Part shown: one piece after another, positions 1-10,300 of the stretch
How positions within the stretch are numbered: the stretch's first letter is position 1
Layout: every line of letters begins with the position of its first letter
Assembly (NCBI RefSeq): GCF_040250305.1
Contig: NZ_CP158190.1
Location: 4,186,001-4,250,000, forward strand
Direction: 5' to 3'
From: Peribacillus frigoritolerans
GTDB lineage: Bacteria > Bacillota > Bacilli > Bacillales > DSM-1321
Length of the DNA stretch: 64,000 nucleotides
Made by a program: the position numbers and the translations under genes
The notes under the pieces: model-generated
The model's database searches: none
What the model saw: only the letters and a program-made list of their open reading frames with translations
What the model was told of the DNA's origin: nothing

Positions 1-1
1 A

Positions 2-529
2 GCGGTACGTGAATTGGAACATGCCGGTGCAGATGCTACAAAGGTGGGCATTGGACCAGGGAAAGTATGCATCACTAAAATCAAGACTGGATTTGGAACA
101 GGCGGCTGGCAATTAGCTGCACTTCGCTGGTGTGCAAAAGCGGCAAGCAAGCCAATCATTGCTGACGGCGGCATTCGCACAAACGGTGATATTGCCAAAT
201 CAGTTAGGTTTGGAGCTTCGATGGTCATGATCGGATCACTATTTGCCGGACATGAAGAATCTCCAGGTCAAACGATCGAGAAAGATGGAAAAGCCTTTAA
301 AGAATACTTTGGTTCAGCTTCTGAATTCCAAAAAGGTGAAAAGAAAAACGTTGAAGGCAAAAAGATGTTTGTCGAGCACAAAGGATCTTTGGAAGATACG
401 TTGAAGGAAATGGAACAAGATCTTCAGTCTTCCATTTCATATGCAGGCGGAACCAAGTTGGAAGCCATCAGGAACGTGGATTATGTGGTCGTAAAGAATT
501 CAATCTTTAACGGTGACAAAGTTTATTAA
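2..529 (+). CDS. guaC: GMP reductase, C-terminal part (gene starts before the window)
   Basis: This enzyme reduces GMP to IMP with NADPH and returns guanine nucleotides to the purine pool. The window holds about the last 175 residues of a protein that is usually about 326 aa. The reading frame is open from base 2, so the 5' end lies outside. The segment [20 protein letters not shown] contains the catalytic Cys loop of the IMPDH/GMPR family. It is followed by the [16 protein letters not shown] phosphate-binding strand and the [14 protein letters not shown] motif. The flap segment and short C-terminus fit the Gram-positive GuaC type and not IMP dehydrogenase, which carries CBS domains. A strong terminator follows 17 bases after the stop codon. 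Confidence 0.95.
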   Translation, partial: AVRELEHAGADATKVGIGPGKVCITKIKTGFGTGGWQLAALRWCAKAASKPIIADGGIRTNGDIAKSVRFGASMVMIGSLFAGHEESPGQTIEKDGKAFKEYFGSASEFQKGEKKNVEGKKMFVEHKGSLEDTLKEMEQDLQSSISYAGGTKLEAIRNVDYVVVKNSIFNGDKVY

Positions 530-546
530 GAAGGAACGTAATAAAG

Positions 547-578
547 AACGGCCTAATCAATGGATTAGGCCGTTTTTT
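547..578 (+). terminator. Rho-independent terminator of guaC
   Basis: A perfect 12-bp stem (547-558 with 563-574) has a 4-base loop and a T run to 578. It also serves as a stop between guaC and the oppositely transcribed next gene. Confidence 0.93.
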
Positions 579-582
579 ATCA

Positions 583-924
583 TTATACCTTTTTAACAAA
601 TTGGGATTTTAATTTCATTGCACCAAAACCATCAATCTTGCAATCAATATCATGATCTCCATCAACTAGACGGATGCTTTTGACTTTAGTGCCCATTTTT
701 AAGACGGATGAGCTCCCTTTCACTTTAAGGTCCTTGATTACCGTAACGGTATCACCATCATTCAAGGTATTTCCATTAGCATCTTTGATAACCTTCTTTT
801 GATCACCATTTTCGTTTTCCGCTTCCATCGTCCACTCATGGGCGCATTCCGGGCAAACAAAAAGACTTCCGTCTTCGTATGTATATTCTGAATCACATGC
901 AGGGCAATTAGGAAAATCAGGCAT
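583..924 (-). CDS. yjdM: PhnA/YjdM-type zinc-ribbon protein
   Basis: This is a 113-aa protein of the PhnA (YjdM) family. The N-terminal zinc ribbon has CPACDSEY and CPEC pairs near residues 7-32, and the C-terminal PhnA domain contains [16 protein letters not shown]. Despite the family name, these proteins are not established phosphonate hydrolases, and their role is unclear. The start at 924 is chosen because GGAGG lies 9-13 bases upstream. An in-frame upstream extension to 1113 has no ribosome site and no family similarity. The gene is convergent with guaC and divergent from the Bce-type regulator. The phosphonate operon at 12-17 kb is not adjacent. Confidence 0.88.
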   Translation of the reverse strand: MPDFPNCPACDSEYTYEDGSLFVCPECAHEWTMEAENENGDQKKVIKDANGNTLNDGDTVTVIKDLKVKGSSSVLKMGTKVKSIRLVDGDHDIDCKIDGFGAMKLKSQFVKKV

Positions 925-1060
925 AAATTCACTTCCTCCATTCATTATGCCAATTTTAATATAATAATGGTTTACACACAACCAGTAGTCTATTACCTCC
1001 CCTCCTCTAGAACCTATAAAGGTTTTACTATATACTTTTAAGAAAAAGCTGGAAAGTGCG

Positions 1061-1759
1061 GTGAACCCATTGTTTAAACTTCTTTTGATAGAAGATGATA
1101 CGACGTTATTCAATGAAATTAAAGATAGATTGGCGCAATGGTCTTATGATATTTACGGAATCGGCGATTTTAGTAAAGTGGTTCAGGAATTCACGGACAT
1201 AAAACCTGATTTGGTCATCATTGACATACAGTTGCCGAAGTTTGATGGATTTCATTGGTGCAGAATGATCCGGGCCCATTCCAATGTTCCCATCATCTTT
1301 TTATCATCACGCGATCATCCAACCGACATGGTGATGTCCATGCAGCTTGGAGCCGATGATTTTATCCAGAAGCCTTTTCATTTCGATGTACTCATCGCGA
1401 AGATACAGGCCACACTTCGCCGTGTCTATAATTACAATACCGAAAAGATCGAGTTGAAAACCTGGTGCGGCGCAACTGTGGATTATGAGAAGAACACGGT
1501 ATCGGCCGAGACGGGCACAATCGAATTGACGAAAAATGAAATTTTCATTTTGAAAAAGCTCATTGAACAGAAAAACAAGATCGTAAGCCGCGAAGAATTA
1601 ATCAACAGCTTATGGGATGACAAACGTTTCATAAGCGATAACACCCTTACAGTGAATGTGAACCGTTTACGAAAGAGGTTGGATGAACTGGGCTTAGGGC
1701 ATTTTATCGAAACGAAGGTCGGACAGGGCTATATCGCCGTGGAAGAGGCAAATGCATGA
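1061..1759 (+). CDS. BceR-like response regulator (OmpR/PhoB type)
   Basis: A 232-aa regulator with an N-terminal receiver domain (about residues 1-120). It shows the acidic pocket LLIEDD, the phospho-acceptor Asp in [10 protein letters not shown] and the conserved Lys in IQKPF. The C-terminal winged helix ends in [11 protein letters not shown] and VGQGYIA. The family controls Bce-type peptide-antibiotic transporters. The GTG at 1061 has only a weak ribosome site (GGAAAG), and a TTG at 1070 is the alternative. The gene overlaps the sensor kinase by 4 bases, so the two are translationally coupled. The inducing compound cannot be told from sequence. Confidence 0.9.
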   Translation: MNPLFKLLLIEDDTTLFNEIKDRLAQWSYDIYGIGDFSKVVQEFTDIKPDLVIIDIQLPKFDGFHWCRMIRAHSNVPIIFLSSRDHPTDMVMSMQLGADDFIQKPFHFDVLIAKIQATLRRVYNYNTEKIELKTWCGATVDYEKNTVSAETGTIELTKNEIFILKKLIEQKNKIVSREELINSLWDDKRFISDNTLTVNVNRLRKRLDELGLGHFIETKVGQGYIAVEEANA

Positions 1760-2760
1760 TCAGAAAATATCTCGTGGAAAGGTTCAGCTGGATCACATTC
1801 TACATACTTCTTCATCTATTCATTATCTTTGTCGCCTATCTTGATTCAGCCATTCCGTTAAGGCCAATACTGTATATTGTTTTTTTATCGTTGCTCATAT
1901 TCAGTATGTTTCTGATATTCCGCTATAAAAAAGAAACATTTTTTTATAAAAGTTTAGAAGCGCGGGAAGACAACCTGGATATTACGAATATAGCCGAACC
2001 AGAAAGCCCTTTCGAAAAAATCATAGAAAACAGCATCATTAACCAAACCGAAATATTGAAGCAATCCGCAGCAATCGGCCGAATGACTTTAGAGCAGGAG
2101 AAGGATGAATTATTATCTTGGATTCATGAAGTGAAGACACCATTGACGGCGATGCATTTAATGATTGACCGCTTGGATGATGAATTGCTGAAATCACACT
2201 TGACTTATGAGTGGCTGCGCATTCATCTTCTTCTTGATCAGCAGCTCCATCAAAGGCGCATGCCTTTTATCGAAAATGATTTGTATATAGAGAAAACCGA
2301 TTTGGAAACAATAATCTTTGATGAGATTAAAACGCTGCGATCATGGTGCATTCAAAAAGGAATCGGCTTCGACATACAATTGGACGTAACCGAAGTGCTT
2401 AGTGATGCCAAATGGCTGGCCTTCATCATGAGGCAGCTCTTGACCAACTCCATTAAATACAGTGAGAACTCAGATATCACGATTTATAGCCATGAGCGAG
2501 CCGGACAAACGGTTCTTGAAGTGAAGGATTCCGGACGGGGCATTGACCCAAAGGATTTATCCCGCATATTTGATAAAGGATTTACATCCACGACAAACCA
2601 TCGTGACAATGCGGCAACCGGCATGGGGTTATATTTAACCAAGAATGCGGCCGAGTCCCTATTCATCACCATTGATGTGAAATCAGAGCTTGGAACCGGG
2701 ACGACCGTTACCTTGACCTTCCCAAAAAGAAATGATTTCGTGAATATCACAAGCATGTGA
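1756..2760 (+). CDS. BceS-like intramembrane-sensing histidine kinase
   Basis: A 334-aa membrane kinase. Two closely spaced transmembrane helices (about residues 13-30 and 38-56) have almost no extracellular loop, which is the hallmark of the intramembrane-sensing kinases that read the state of a BceAB transporter. The H-box is [13 protein letters not shown], the N-box LLTNSIKYS, and the G-boxes are DSGRGI and GMGLYL. The kinase presumably phosphorylates the regulator encoded just upstream. Its stop codon lies inside a perfect palindrome (2751-2778) that precedes the transporter genes. Confidence 0.92.
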   Translation: MIRKYLVERFSWITFYILLHLFIIFVAYLDSAIPLRPILYIVFLSLLIFSMFLIFRYKKETFFYKSLEAREDNLDITNIAEPESPFEKIIENSIINQTEILKQSAAIGRMTLEQEKDELLSWIHEVKTPLTAMHLMIDRLDDELLKSHLTYEWLRIHLLLDQQLHQRRMPFIENDLYIEKTDLETIIFDEIKTLRSWCIQKGIGFDIQLDVTEVLSDAKWLAFIMRQLLTNSIKYSENSDITIYSHERAGQTVLEVKDSGRGIDPKDLSRIFDKGFTSTTNHRDNAATGMGLYLTKNAAESLFITIDVKSELGTGTTVTLTFPKRNDFVNITSM

Positions 2761-2778
2761 CAAAAGTGTCACATGCTT
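2751..2778 (+). promoter_or_regulatory. Palindrome at the kinase stop codon: terminator and/or Bce-type operator
   Basis: Two perfect 12-base arms (2751-2762 and 2767-2778) flank the loop AAAG. The core TGACA-AAAG-TGTCA fits the TNACA-N4-TGTNA inverted repeat I associate with BceR-type binding sites. The moderately T-rich sequence after it also fits a terminator. A TATAAT at 2825-2830 with no good -35 lies 47 bases downstream, as expected for an activator-dependent promoter. Both readings are inference. Confidence 0.6.
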
Positions 2779-2860
2779 TTATTCTTTGTTCGTCCAAACG
2801 AAGGAAAAGAAATACATGGCCTTTTATAATGAGGATATAGAAAAAAAGGAGTGTATCCAA

Positions 2861-3622
2861 ATGAATATATTAGAAGCGAAAAAAATCCATAAAAGCTATG
2901 GTAATAAATTCAATAAACAAGAAGTATTAAAGGGTCTCGATATAAGCATACAAGAAGGTGAATTCGTAAGTATCATGGGTGCTTCCGGTTCAGGAAAAAC
3001 GACTTTGCTGAATGTCCTTTCCTCGATCGATAAAATCAGCAACGGCACCATTACGATCGATGGTAAAGAGATTTCAGGAATGAAAGAAAAGAATTTGGCC
3101 GAATTCCGTAAGAACCACTTGGGCTTCATTTTCCAGGAATATAACCTATTGGACACATTGACTGTCAAAGAAAATATCCTTTTGCCCTTATCCATTACTA
3201 AAACGCCCAATAATGAAGCGGCACAAAAGTTTGATAGCGTGGCGAAGGAACTGGGCATATATGAAGTGAAGGATAAATACCCAAATGAAATTTCCGGTGG
3301 TCAAAAACAGCGTACGTCTGCAGCGCGGGCTTTCATCCATGATCCAAGCATCATTTTTGCGGATGAACCGACTGGGGCGCTTGACTCCAAATCAGCTTCC
3401 GATTTACTGAACAAACTGAGCGAAATGAATAAAAAGCACAAAGCGACCATCATCATGGTAACCCATGATCCCGTGGCCGCCAGTTATTGCAGCCGAGTCA
3501 TTTTCATTAAAGACGGACAAATATATACACAATTGAATAAAGGTGAAGAATCAAGACAAACCTTCTTCAAGGACATCATGAAAACACAAGGTGTATTGGG
3601 AGGGGTTCAAAATGAGCATTAA
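2861..3622 (+). CDS. BceA-like ABC transporter ATP-binding protein
   Basis: A 253-aa ATPase of the MacB/BceA class. The Walker A is GASGSGKTT, the signature EISGGQKQR, the Walker [13 protein letters not shown], and the H-loop VTHDP. It powers a peptide-antibiotic resistance and sensing transporter with the following permease. The start at 2861 is preceded by AAAGGAG with normal spacing. A longer in-frame opening to 2786 is unsupported. The 3' end overlaps the permease start by 11 bases. The gene forms a Bce module with the two-component system upstream. Confidence 0.93.
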   Translation: MNILEAKKIHKSYGNKFNKQEVLKGLDISIQEGEFVSIMGASGSGKTTLLNVLSSIDKISNGTITIDGKEISGMKEKNLAEFRKNHLGFIFQEYNLLDTLTVKENILLPLSITKTPNNEAAQKFDSVAKELGIYEVKDKYPNEISGGQKQRTSAARAFIHDPSIIFADEPTGALDSKSASDLLNKLSEMNKKHKATIIMVTHDPVAASYCSRVIFIKDGQIYTQLNKGEESRQTFFKDIMKTQGVLGGVQNEH

Positions 3623-5558
3623 TCAACTCATCTTGCGAAATCTGAAAAAGAATCTGAAGAACTATTATCTGTATGTGTTTGCCCTGATCTTCAGCGCTTC
3701 CCTTTACTTTGCTTTCGTCACCTTGCAATATGACCCAGCGCTGGATGAAGCGGAGGGGACGGTAAAAGGTGCCGCCTCCATCAAGGCTGCATCAATCCTG
3801 CTTGTTGCGATTGTTTCCATATTTCTTTTATATGCCAATAGCATTTTCATTAAAAGACGCAGTAAAGAAATTGGCCTATTCCAATTGATAGGCATGACGA
3901 AGAACAGGATATTCCGTATTCTGAGTGTGGAAAACCTGATCCTGTATTTCTGTTCCGTATTCCTGGGAATCTTTGTAGGGTTTGCCGCTTCAAAATTGAT
4001 CATCATGATCCTATTTAAAATAATGGTTGTCGAGGCAATCGCGACTCTTACATTTTCTTTTCAGCCGCTAGTGCAAACCGTGCTCGTTTTTAGCGCCATC
4101 TATCTTTTAATCATGTTGATGAATTATGCCTTCATTAAAAGGCAAACCATTCTATCATTATTTAGAGTGACTTCAATGACGGAAGGAAAAGTGAAAAAGG
4201 TTTCGATGTTCGAAATGATCATCGGGATATTCGGGATCATCCTGATCATTGCTGGCTATGTCGTTTCATCCAAATTATTCGATGGAGCATTTACACAGAT
4301 GACCGAGCTTTTCATGGCCATGATCGTCATTCTGGCAACCGTCATCATCGGTACCTACCTATTCTATAAAGGATCTGTAAGCTTCATCTTTAATATCATC
4401 CGTAAAAAGAAAAATGGCTATTTGAACATCAATGAAGTATTGTCCCTTTCATCCATCATGTTCCGGATGAAATCGAATGCGATATTATTGACGATCATCA
4501 CGACCGTTTCCGCTTTGGCAATCGGTTTATTATCATTAAGCTATATCTCCTACTACTCAGCGGAGAAAATGGCACAAAGCAGTATCCCTACCGATTTTTC
4601 GATGACGGATAAGGGAGATGCAGATGCATTCAAAGAAGCTTTATCAGACAGTAAAATTGATTATGACGCAAAGGTGATTGACGTCATTCAAGTGGATGTC
4701 AATGTAAAGGAAATAATGGAAACGAGCCTCGAAGGAGTGAACTTCGATTCGGACATCATGACCGTTCCCGTCATCAGTGATGAATCCGTTAAAGGAATCA
4801 ACCTTGCTGAAGATGAGACCCTTTTCAGCGGATACAGTAGTATGATGGAGAAGGTCATATCCTTAAAGGATTCCGGAAAGATTGAACTGAAGGGCAAAAA
4901 TGAAGTGATTCCACAAACATATATGGGTTTGAATGATGATACCTTCCTGTCCTATTACTTCACGAGTGGCGGATTGCCCGTTGCCATTGTAGACCAAACG
5001 ATATTCGACCGTTTGAAAAAGGATGTCGACCCGAAAATCCAAAAAGTATCATCCGTTAATATCGGCATTGATGTGAAGGATGAAGCTGAACTTGAAAAAG
5101 CGAATGATCTATTCAGTAAAATGAATTTTAAAGAAGAACATGTAAATGATTCCCAATTAGAAAATTTCACCAACCAGAAGAAGAATATGGGTCTTATGAT
5201 GTTCATCGTCGGCTTCTTGGGATTAACTTTCCTCATCACATCCGGATGCATCCTTTATTTCAAGCAAATGGATGAAAGTGAAGGGGAAAAATCCAATTAT
5301 ACGATTTTAAGAAAACTGGGATTCACGCGTGGTGACTTACTAAGAGGAATCCAAGCAAAACAAGTTTTCAATTTCGGCATTCCTTTAGTCGTCGGGCTGC
5401 TTCACAGTTATTTCGCAGTCCAATCAGGATGGTTCTTTTTCGGGACCGAAGTTTGGACACCGATGATCATCGTCATGGCATTATACACGGCATTGTATTC
5501 GATCTTCGGGATCCTATCCGTATTTCATTACAAGAAGGTCATTAAAGAATCTCTATAA
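3612..5558 (+). CDS. BceB-like ABC transporter permease
   Basis: A 648-aa membrane protein of the BceB type. Hydrophobic segments start at about residue 20, and a cluster of helices fills the first 320 residues. A large polar extracellular region (about 325-520) follows, then a final three-helix FtsX-type domain, which contains [14 protein letters not shown]. In this family the large loop is the specificity and sensing domain for cell-wall-active peptides such as bacitracin. The start at 3612 has the ribosome site GGGAGGGG and lies within the ATPase gene. A strong terminator follows at 5572-5608. Confidence 0.92.
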   Translation: MSINQLILRNLKKNLKNYYLYVFALIFSASLYFAFVTLQYDPALDEAEGTVKGAASIKAASILLVAIVSIFLLYANSIFIKRRSKEIGLFQLIGMTKNRIFRILSVENLILYFCSVFLGIFVGFAASKLIIMILFKIMVVEAIATLTFSFQPLVQTVLVFSAIYLLIMLMNYAFIKRQTILSLFRVTSMTEGKVKKVSMFEMIIGIFGIILIIAGYVVSSKLFDGAFTQMTELFMAMIVILATVIIGTYLFYKGSVSFIFNIIRKKKNGYLNINEVLSLSSIMFRMKSNAILLTIITTVSALAIGLLSLSYISYYSAEKMAQSSIPTDFSMTDKGDADAFKEALSDSKIDYDAKVIDVIQVDVNVKEIMETSLEGVNFDSDIMTVPVISDESVKGINLAEDETLFSGYSSMMEKVISLKDSGKIELKGKNEVIPQTYMGLNDDTFLSYYFTSGGLPVAIVDQTIFDRLKKDVDPKIQKVSSVNIGIDVKDEAELEKANDLFSKMNFKEEHVNDSQLENFTNQKKNMGLMMFIVGFLGLTFLITSGCILYFKQMDESEGEKSNYTILRKLGFTRGDLLRGIQAKQVFNFGIPLVVGLLHSYFAVQSGWFFFGTEVWTPMIIVMALYTALYSIFGILSVFHYKKVIKESL

Positions 5559-5571
5559 TTTCGAAGATACT

Positions 5572-5608
5572 AAAAGCTCCAGGGCCAATGAGGCCCTGGA
5601 GTTTTTTT
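5572..5608. terminator. Bidirectional terminator between the Bce permease and ferredoxin reductase genes
   Basis: A 10-bp GC-rich stem (5577-5586 with 5592-5601) is flanked by an A run on the left and seven T on the right. It can serve both convergent genes. Confidence 0.92.
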
Positions 5609-5618
5609 CCGTTTCCCT

Positions 5619-6683
5619 TTAAAGTACCCCAGCCGGTTTCATCATTTCCTTGATCAATTCCCTATTGCGCTTTTTAAAGATTTCATTATGGGAAGAAACC
5701 ATTCCTACTCCGTGAGCGTCAGGCTGGATATATTGTTTTGCCTTGTTTACGGCATTTGCTGCATCTTGAAAAGTGCCTGCTATCAGGTTCAATTTACCTT
5801 CATGCTTTAAGATATCACCGGCAGCGTATATTCCATCCATCGAGGATTGACTTGCAGAAGTACCTTCAATATAATAATTGTCGGCAATGGCAATGTCCAC
5901 TTTACTATTTCGAAGCAGCGATGTATCACGCTCATAACCATGATTGATGATGACCTCATCGATCGGTAAGTAAGAAACCTCTCCCGTTGCTTGATTCGTC
6001 AGTTCAACATGTTCAATTGATTCATGATCATCGCAGGCGATCAATTTTGTAATCGTCGTATTCAAGAAACAAACAGCAGAGCTTTCCATCAATTGCTTTG
6101 CTTGTGATTCATGTCCTGCTAAACTATCTTTCCTGTATGTCAGATACACCTTTTTGGCGATGGGCTCCAATTCATTTGCCCAGTCTATTGCAGAATTCCC
6201 GCCGCCTGAAATGATCACCGTCTTATCCTTGAAACGATTGAAGGACTTAACAGTATAGTTTAAATTGGAGACTTCAAACCTTTCTGCTCCGTCTATTTCC
6301 AACTTTTGCGGATTCAGGATTCCCCCGCCAACCGCGACAATGATCGTCTTGGAATAGTGCGTTTGACCTGAAGCCGTATGTAAAACGAAGATCCCCTCTT
6401 CATTACGTGTGATTGATTCCACTTTTTCATTCAAGACAACTGTTGGATTGAATGTTAAACCTTGCTCCACTAGCTGCTCAATTAATTTTTCCCCAGTAGT
6501 GGGTGTCAGCCCTCCAACATCCCAAATCATTTTCTCCGGATAGACATGAATTTTCCCGCCTAGCCGTGGCTGGTATTCAATCAGTTTAACTTTCATTTCT
6601 CTAAGTCCGCTATAAAAAGTGGAGTAAAGGCCTGCTGGCCCTCCTCCAATAACCGTTACATCAAATAAATCTTGCTGTTCCAT
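5619..6683 (-). CDS. Thioredoxin-reductase-like ferredoxin/flavodoxin-NADP reductase (YumC type)
   Basis: A 354-aa flavoprotein. It has an N-terminal FAD motif VIGGGPAGLYSTFYSG, a second dinucleotide motif IISGGGNSAIDWANEL for NADPH, and the FAD-binding end YAAGDI. No CxxC redox pair lies between the motifs, which separates it from thioredoxin reductase. It therefore fits ferredoxin-NADP reductase 2 (B. subtilis YumC and YcgT, about 335 aa). The start at 6683 has GGGGAG about 9 bases upstream, and a TTG at 6707 is less likely. The C-terminal tail is slightly longer than I expect for the family. It probably supplies reduced ferredoxin or flavodoxin. Confidence 0.88.
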   Translation of the reverse strand: MEQQDLFDVTVIGGGPAGLYSTFYSGLREMKVKLIEYQPRLGGKIHVYPEKMIWDVGGLTPTTGEKLIEQLVEQGLTFNPTVVLNEKVESITRNEEGIFVLHTASGQTHYSKTIIVAVGGGILNPQKLEIDGAERFEVSNLNYTVKSFNRFKDKTVIISGGGNSAIDWANELEPIAKKVYLTYRKDSLAGHESQAKQLMESSAVCFLNTTITKLIACDDHESIEHVELTNQATGEVSYLPIDEVIINHGYERDTSLLRNSKVDIAIADNYYIEGTSASQSSMDGIYAAGDILKHEGKLNLIAGTFQDAANAVNKAKQYIQPDAHGVGMVSSHNEIFKKRNRELIKEMMKPAGVL

Positions 6684-7069
6684 TTCCGTCCACTCCCCGG
6701 TAATCAAGTGTGATTGATTATCATTCTCATTTAATCGTACACCCTTTTCTCACTTTTTACAATATGGATTTATTAAAAAACTCTGTTCATTTTAAAAATC
6801 AACAGAGTTTTTTATTTCCAATCACTATAACTTACCATTCATTAAGTGCGTATGAATGGTAAACGGAATATTGGAGTACGGGTATGGACATTGATGAATA
6901 TTATTCCTAAATTACTTTTATCCTCTGTCTTAACCTAATTATTGATAGTATTAATAAGGGAAATAAAACTTGCAAGTGATGGCTGCTACGAAATACTCCT
7001 GCTTGTAGTATCATTATGCCTTTAAACGTATCACATCAGCTGTTATCTCAAAATAACGTATTAGATTTA
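6684..7069. other. Gene-free stretch with one hairpin terminator
   Basis: This 386-base AT-rich stretch has no credible ORF. At 6776-6813 an A run, a 7-bp stem (6781-6787 with 6801-6807) and a T run form a bidirectional terminator-like hairpin. Nothing else was recognised. Confidence 0.6.
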
Positions 7070-8734
7070 TTACTGTAGGTGTAATGGTGGTTGGCGGTTG
7101 ATAACTACTTCCCCTTGCTGTATGAGTTGATATGCTTTCAAAGCCATTTCAACGTTTAATCTGTTCTCCGGCATATCAAAATCAAGATCAAGAATCTTTT
7201 TTATTTTTTCCAGCCGATGATAGAGTGTTTGTCTTACAACATGCAATCTTTGAGCAGTAAGCTTCTTTGAGCGATCAAGCTCAAAGTATTTTGCTAAAGT
7301 CAGAAGCAATTCCGTTCCATATTCCTTATCATAGGATATTAAAGGAGAGAGATAGTCTTCAATAAAATGGACTGTATCTTGATCATGCTGAATTAATTGT
7401 ATCAGCCGAAAGATGCCAAGGTCTTCGTAAAAGGCACTTGTTGAAAACGTACGATAATTTAAAGCTAACTGCGCTTCTCGATAACCAGTATGAGCATCCA
7501 AAAGTAACTGGTATTGTCGCCCAACGCCTATACGGATTTGGCTAGATTCACCTTCTTTAACATATAGCAAGGCATTGATCACTTTCAAGAAGCGGGCCTT
7601 AGAGGAATCGGCAGTTCCAAGATCAATAGCTAATACAATGATCTGGTTTCTCACTGATGTGATATAGGGTGTAAAAGAATGTTTTGCGAACCCAGATCGA
7701 ATTTTTAAAGAATAATGATAAATAGCGGATTCATTTTCTTCATCCGATAAACTTAATGTAGACGGATGAAAAACATCTTCGATATCAACGATTGCAATTC
7801 GATAACGTATAGAAGCGTGCTTAGATTTTAACGAAATAAATCCCCTTGCTTGTTCCTCATTATTGATGCGTCTATAAAGTAAATCATTTAGCCATGTAGA
7901 TTCTAACCGTAATCGTTTTTCATCCAAATAATGTTTGCGCAATAAGTCTTGTGAGATCGCTAGAGAAGCACGATCAAGGATTAGGTAATCAAATTCATCC
8001 GATTCACGATCTAAAACCATAACAAGGTACGCCCAGATTTGATCCATTGCTCCGATCGGTTGGAGAAGAATAGTATGGTTTAATGCCTTCCATTCAACGG
8101 GCGAATCATTTGTAATTCGGTCATGCCAGTGTTCTTTATCTTCATAAATGGTTTGAAGTAGCTTTTCCATGAATTCATTTTTCAATCCTGGAATCGAAAA
8201 AGGTGTTCCATCTATAGGAAGATAGATAATTGGTGCTTCTGTCTTCTGTTGCAACAACTTTAAAATATTGGATAACCCATGAGTTGTGAGTGACAATGAA
8301 TGGAACTTTCTTGAAATAGAATCTAATGTAACCAACTTCTCATGATGAGCATTAATGATATACGAATGTAGATCCTGTGCTATTTCGACGAAATTTATGA
8401 ATTCTTTGAAAATAATAATCGGAAAGTTATACTCATTTGCCATCTCGATCATTTCTTTAGGCACCTTTTCGAAGTGGTGTCCAAGTTCTATACATAAACA
8501 TGAAGCGTTACGTTCAATAAGATTTAACAAAAATGAAGTATTAGAGGAGTCTCTCCATTCAAACCCAAATCCGGTGGAGAGTATCAGTTCCCCTCCCTGA
8601 AAGATGGTATCATCAAAAAACGGAATTTCAAGGACATGTGTCCATTTGACTTGACGGTGCAACCCGTTTGCCCCCGCAACTACCTCCGTCTTTGAAAAGA
8701 GTGGGCGCTTAAGAACATCTTGTACTGTAAGCAT
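7070..8734 (-). CDS. PucR-family transcriptional regulator (AdeR-like)
   Basis: A 554-aa regulator. It has an N-terminal PucR ligand-sensing domain (MLTVQDVLKRPLFSKTEVVA onward), a central GGDEF-like region, and a C-terminal PucR helix-turn-helix with RQTLYHRLEKIKKIL near residues 505-520. It is divergent from an alanine-dehydrogenase-like gene and an amino-acid permease. In B. subtilis the PucR-type protein AdeR activates ald in response to alanine, so the same role is likely here, with the ligand set by whatever the dehydrogenase uses. The ribosome site GAGGAGG lies just before the ATG. Confidence 0.85.
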   Translation of the reverse strand: MLTVQDVLKRPLFSKTEVVAGANGLHRQVKWTHVLEIPFFDDTIFQGGELILSTGFGFEWRDSSNTSFLLNLIERNASCLCIELGHHFEKVPKEMIEMANEYNFPIIIFKEFINFVEIAQDLHSYIINAHHEKLVTLDSISRKFHSLSLTTHGLSNILKLLQQKTEAPIIYLPIDGTPFSIPGLKNEFMEKLLQTIYEDKEHWHDRITNDSPVEWKALNHTILLQPIGAMDQIWAYLVMVLDRESDEFDYLILDRASLAISQDLLRKHYLDEKRLRLESTWLNDLLYRRINNEEQARGFISLKSKHASIRYRIAIVDIEDVFHPSTLSLSDEENESAIYHYSLKIRSGFAKHSFTPYITSVRNQIIVLAIDLGTADSSKARFLKVINALLYVKEGESSQIRIGVGRQYQLLLDAHTGYREAQLALNYRTFSTSAFYEDLGIFRLIQLIQHDQDTVHFIEDYLSPLISYDKEYGTELLLTLAKYFELDRSKKLTAQRLHVVRQTLYHRLEKIKKILDLDFDMPENRLNVEMALKAYQLIQQGEVVINRQPPLHLQ

Positions 8735-9130
8735 ATGTACCTCCTCATTTTATAATAGTTAGCTGTATCATCTTATTATAACTATACTAGAAAGTCTAAG
8801 CCCATAAAATATGGAACCCTATCTCTGTTTAACCCCTTTACGTGCTTTGATGAAAGACCTTAATCAACCTGATAATCTTTCATAATTCACACTATATTTC
8901 ATCAGTTATATGTGTGCAGTACTGAAACTTAAAATGACCAATAGAAAACAATGGAAAAATTATTATTTTTCCCCAATGCTATATTCCTAAAAGTTCAAGA
9001 AGACCAAAAGTGCTAGGTTAAAAAAAAACTAATATAAATTTAACCCCGTGTCTAATGAAAGGGCTATCATTCCCCTGTAAGATTTTAGAATGTTCAATAA
9101 ATTAAATGCAATTAAAAAGGAGAATGAACA
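8735..9130. promoter_or_regulatory. Divergent promoter region between the PucR regulator and the dehydrogenase
   Basis: This is a 396-base AT-rich divergent intergenic region. A perfect inverted repeat has 8-base arms ATGAAAGA (8850-8857) and TCTTTCAT (8876-8883) around an 18-base spacer. The nonamer TTTAACCCC occurs twice (8828-8836 and 9039-9047). These are candidate regulator sites. No ORF is seen. Confidence 0.4.
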
Positions 9131-10252
9131 ATGATAGTAGGAGTTCCTAAAGAATTAAAAACTGCAGAGACTAGAGTGGGATTAAATCCAACATGGGTAA
9201 AAAAATTAACAGCTTACGGTCATGAAGTACTAATACAAAGCATGGCAGGTGAAGCTAGTGGTTTTTGTGACGAGAAATATGTTTTGGCTGGAGCAAAAAT
9301 AGTAAACACGATTGACGAAATTTATGAGAAGGCAGAATTTGTTGTTAAAGTGAAGGAACTTCAACCCTATGAATACGGCCTTCTTAAAGAAGATCAAATG
9401 ATAATGGCATGGTTTCATTTGGCGGAAGATGTAAATCATGAAATGACACAGGCATTACTAGATAAAAAAGCAATTTCATTATCAATGGAATTAATCGTTT
9501 TACCTGACGGGACAAGACCTACGATTAAACCAATGAGTGAAATTGCAGGAACATTAGCAATGCTTGAAGCAGTCAAATATGCTCAATATGGTTATGGCGG
9601 AAAAGGAATACTTCTCCGGAAACTGGCCGGTTTACCTTCGAGCAATGTACTCATACTTGGTGGTGGCAATGCTGGACTCAATACTGCGCAAGTTGCTGTG
9701 GGTCTTGGATTGAATGTAACCATCATGGAAGCATCAATGAAACGCATTGATTATTTGAACAATCAGTTGCCACAGGTGGACATTTTGGGTTGGGATAAAG
9801 ATATGATGTTCGAAGAACTTATTCAAAGTGATGTTTTAATTAATACAATTTATCCGATGCCAGGGGTAACCGAGCCTCTCATTACACGAGAGATGGTCAG
9901 TAAGATGAAACCTAATTCTATTATTATTGATATTGCAGGAACGGGTATAATTGAAACCTCACGTTATACGACTTTAGAGGATCCAGTTTACTACGAACAA
10001 GAAGTCCTACATTACTGTGTCCCGAATATGCCGGCTCTATGTCCACAAACCTCGACAAACATGATGCTGATGACAACCGGCCCATATATTATGAACATTG
10101 CGAATAATGGTTTGAAAGAGGTTGTAGAAAATGATGTAATAGTAAGAAATTGTATCAGCACTTTGAACGGTGAAATTGTTCATCACGAAGTTGGGATCAA
10201 TCATAACATGCCTTATACAGATATAAAAACGGAGTTACTATTGTCAAAATAA
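9131..10252 (+). CDS. Alanine dehydrogenase-family NAD-dependent dehydrogenase, atypical active site
   Basis: A 373-aa protein of the AlaDH/PNT family, the usual Ald length. Arg15, Lys75 and His96 fall exactly where Ald binds pyruvate. The Rossmann motif LILGGGNAGLNTA (about 174-186) and an acidic residue at 200 fit NAD binding. The conserved DVAIDQGG segment is shortened to IIDIAGTG, which removes the catalytic Asp near 270. Substrate choice or activity may therefore differ from alanine deamination. A good ribosome site (AAGGAG) precedes the ATG. The gene is divergent from a PucR regulator and is followed by an APC permease, which suggests amino-acid uptake and deamination. Confidence 0.8.
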   Translation: MIVGVPKELKTAETRVGLNPTWVKKLTAYGHEVLIQSMAGEASGFCDEKYVLAGAKIVNTIDEIYEKAEFVVKVKELQPYEYGLLKEDQMIMAWFHLAEDVNHEMTQALLDKKAISLSMELIVLPDGTRPTIKPMSEIAGTLAMLEAVKYAQYGYGGKGILLRKLAGLPSSNVLILGGGNAGLNTAQVAVGLGLNVTIMEASMKRIDYLNNQLPQVDILGWDKDMMFEELIQSDVLINTIYPMPGVTEPLITREMVSKMKPNSIIIDIAGTGIIETSRYTTLEDPVYYEQEVLHYCVPNMPALCPQTSTNMMLMTTGPYIMNIANNGLKEVVENDVIVRNCISTLNGEIVHHEVGINHNMPYTDIKTELLLSK

Positions 10253-10300
10253 TAAAGCGTCCTTAGAGTCATCTCATATTCTACGTTTCATTTCGATTGA

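Noticed and set aside
583..924. Treating the PhnA/YjdM gene as part of phosphonate degradation
   Set aside because: The family name is historical, the protein is a zinc-ribbon/PhnA-domain protein, and the real phosphonate operon lies 11 kb away with its own regulator.
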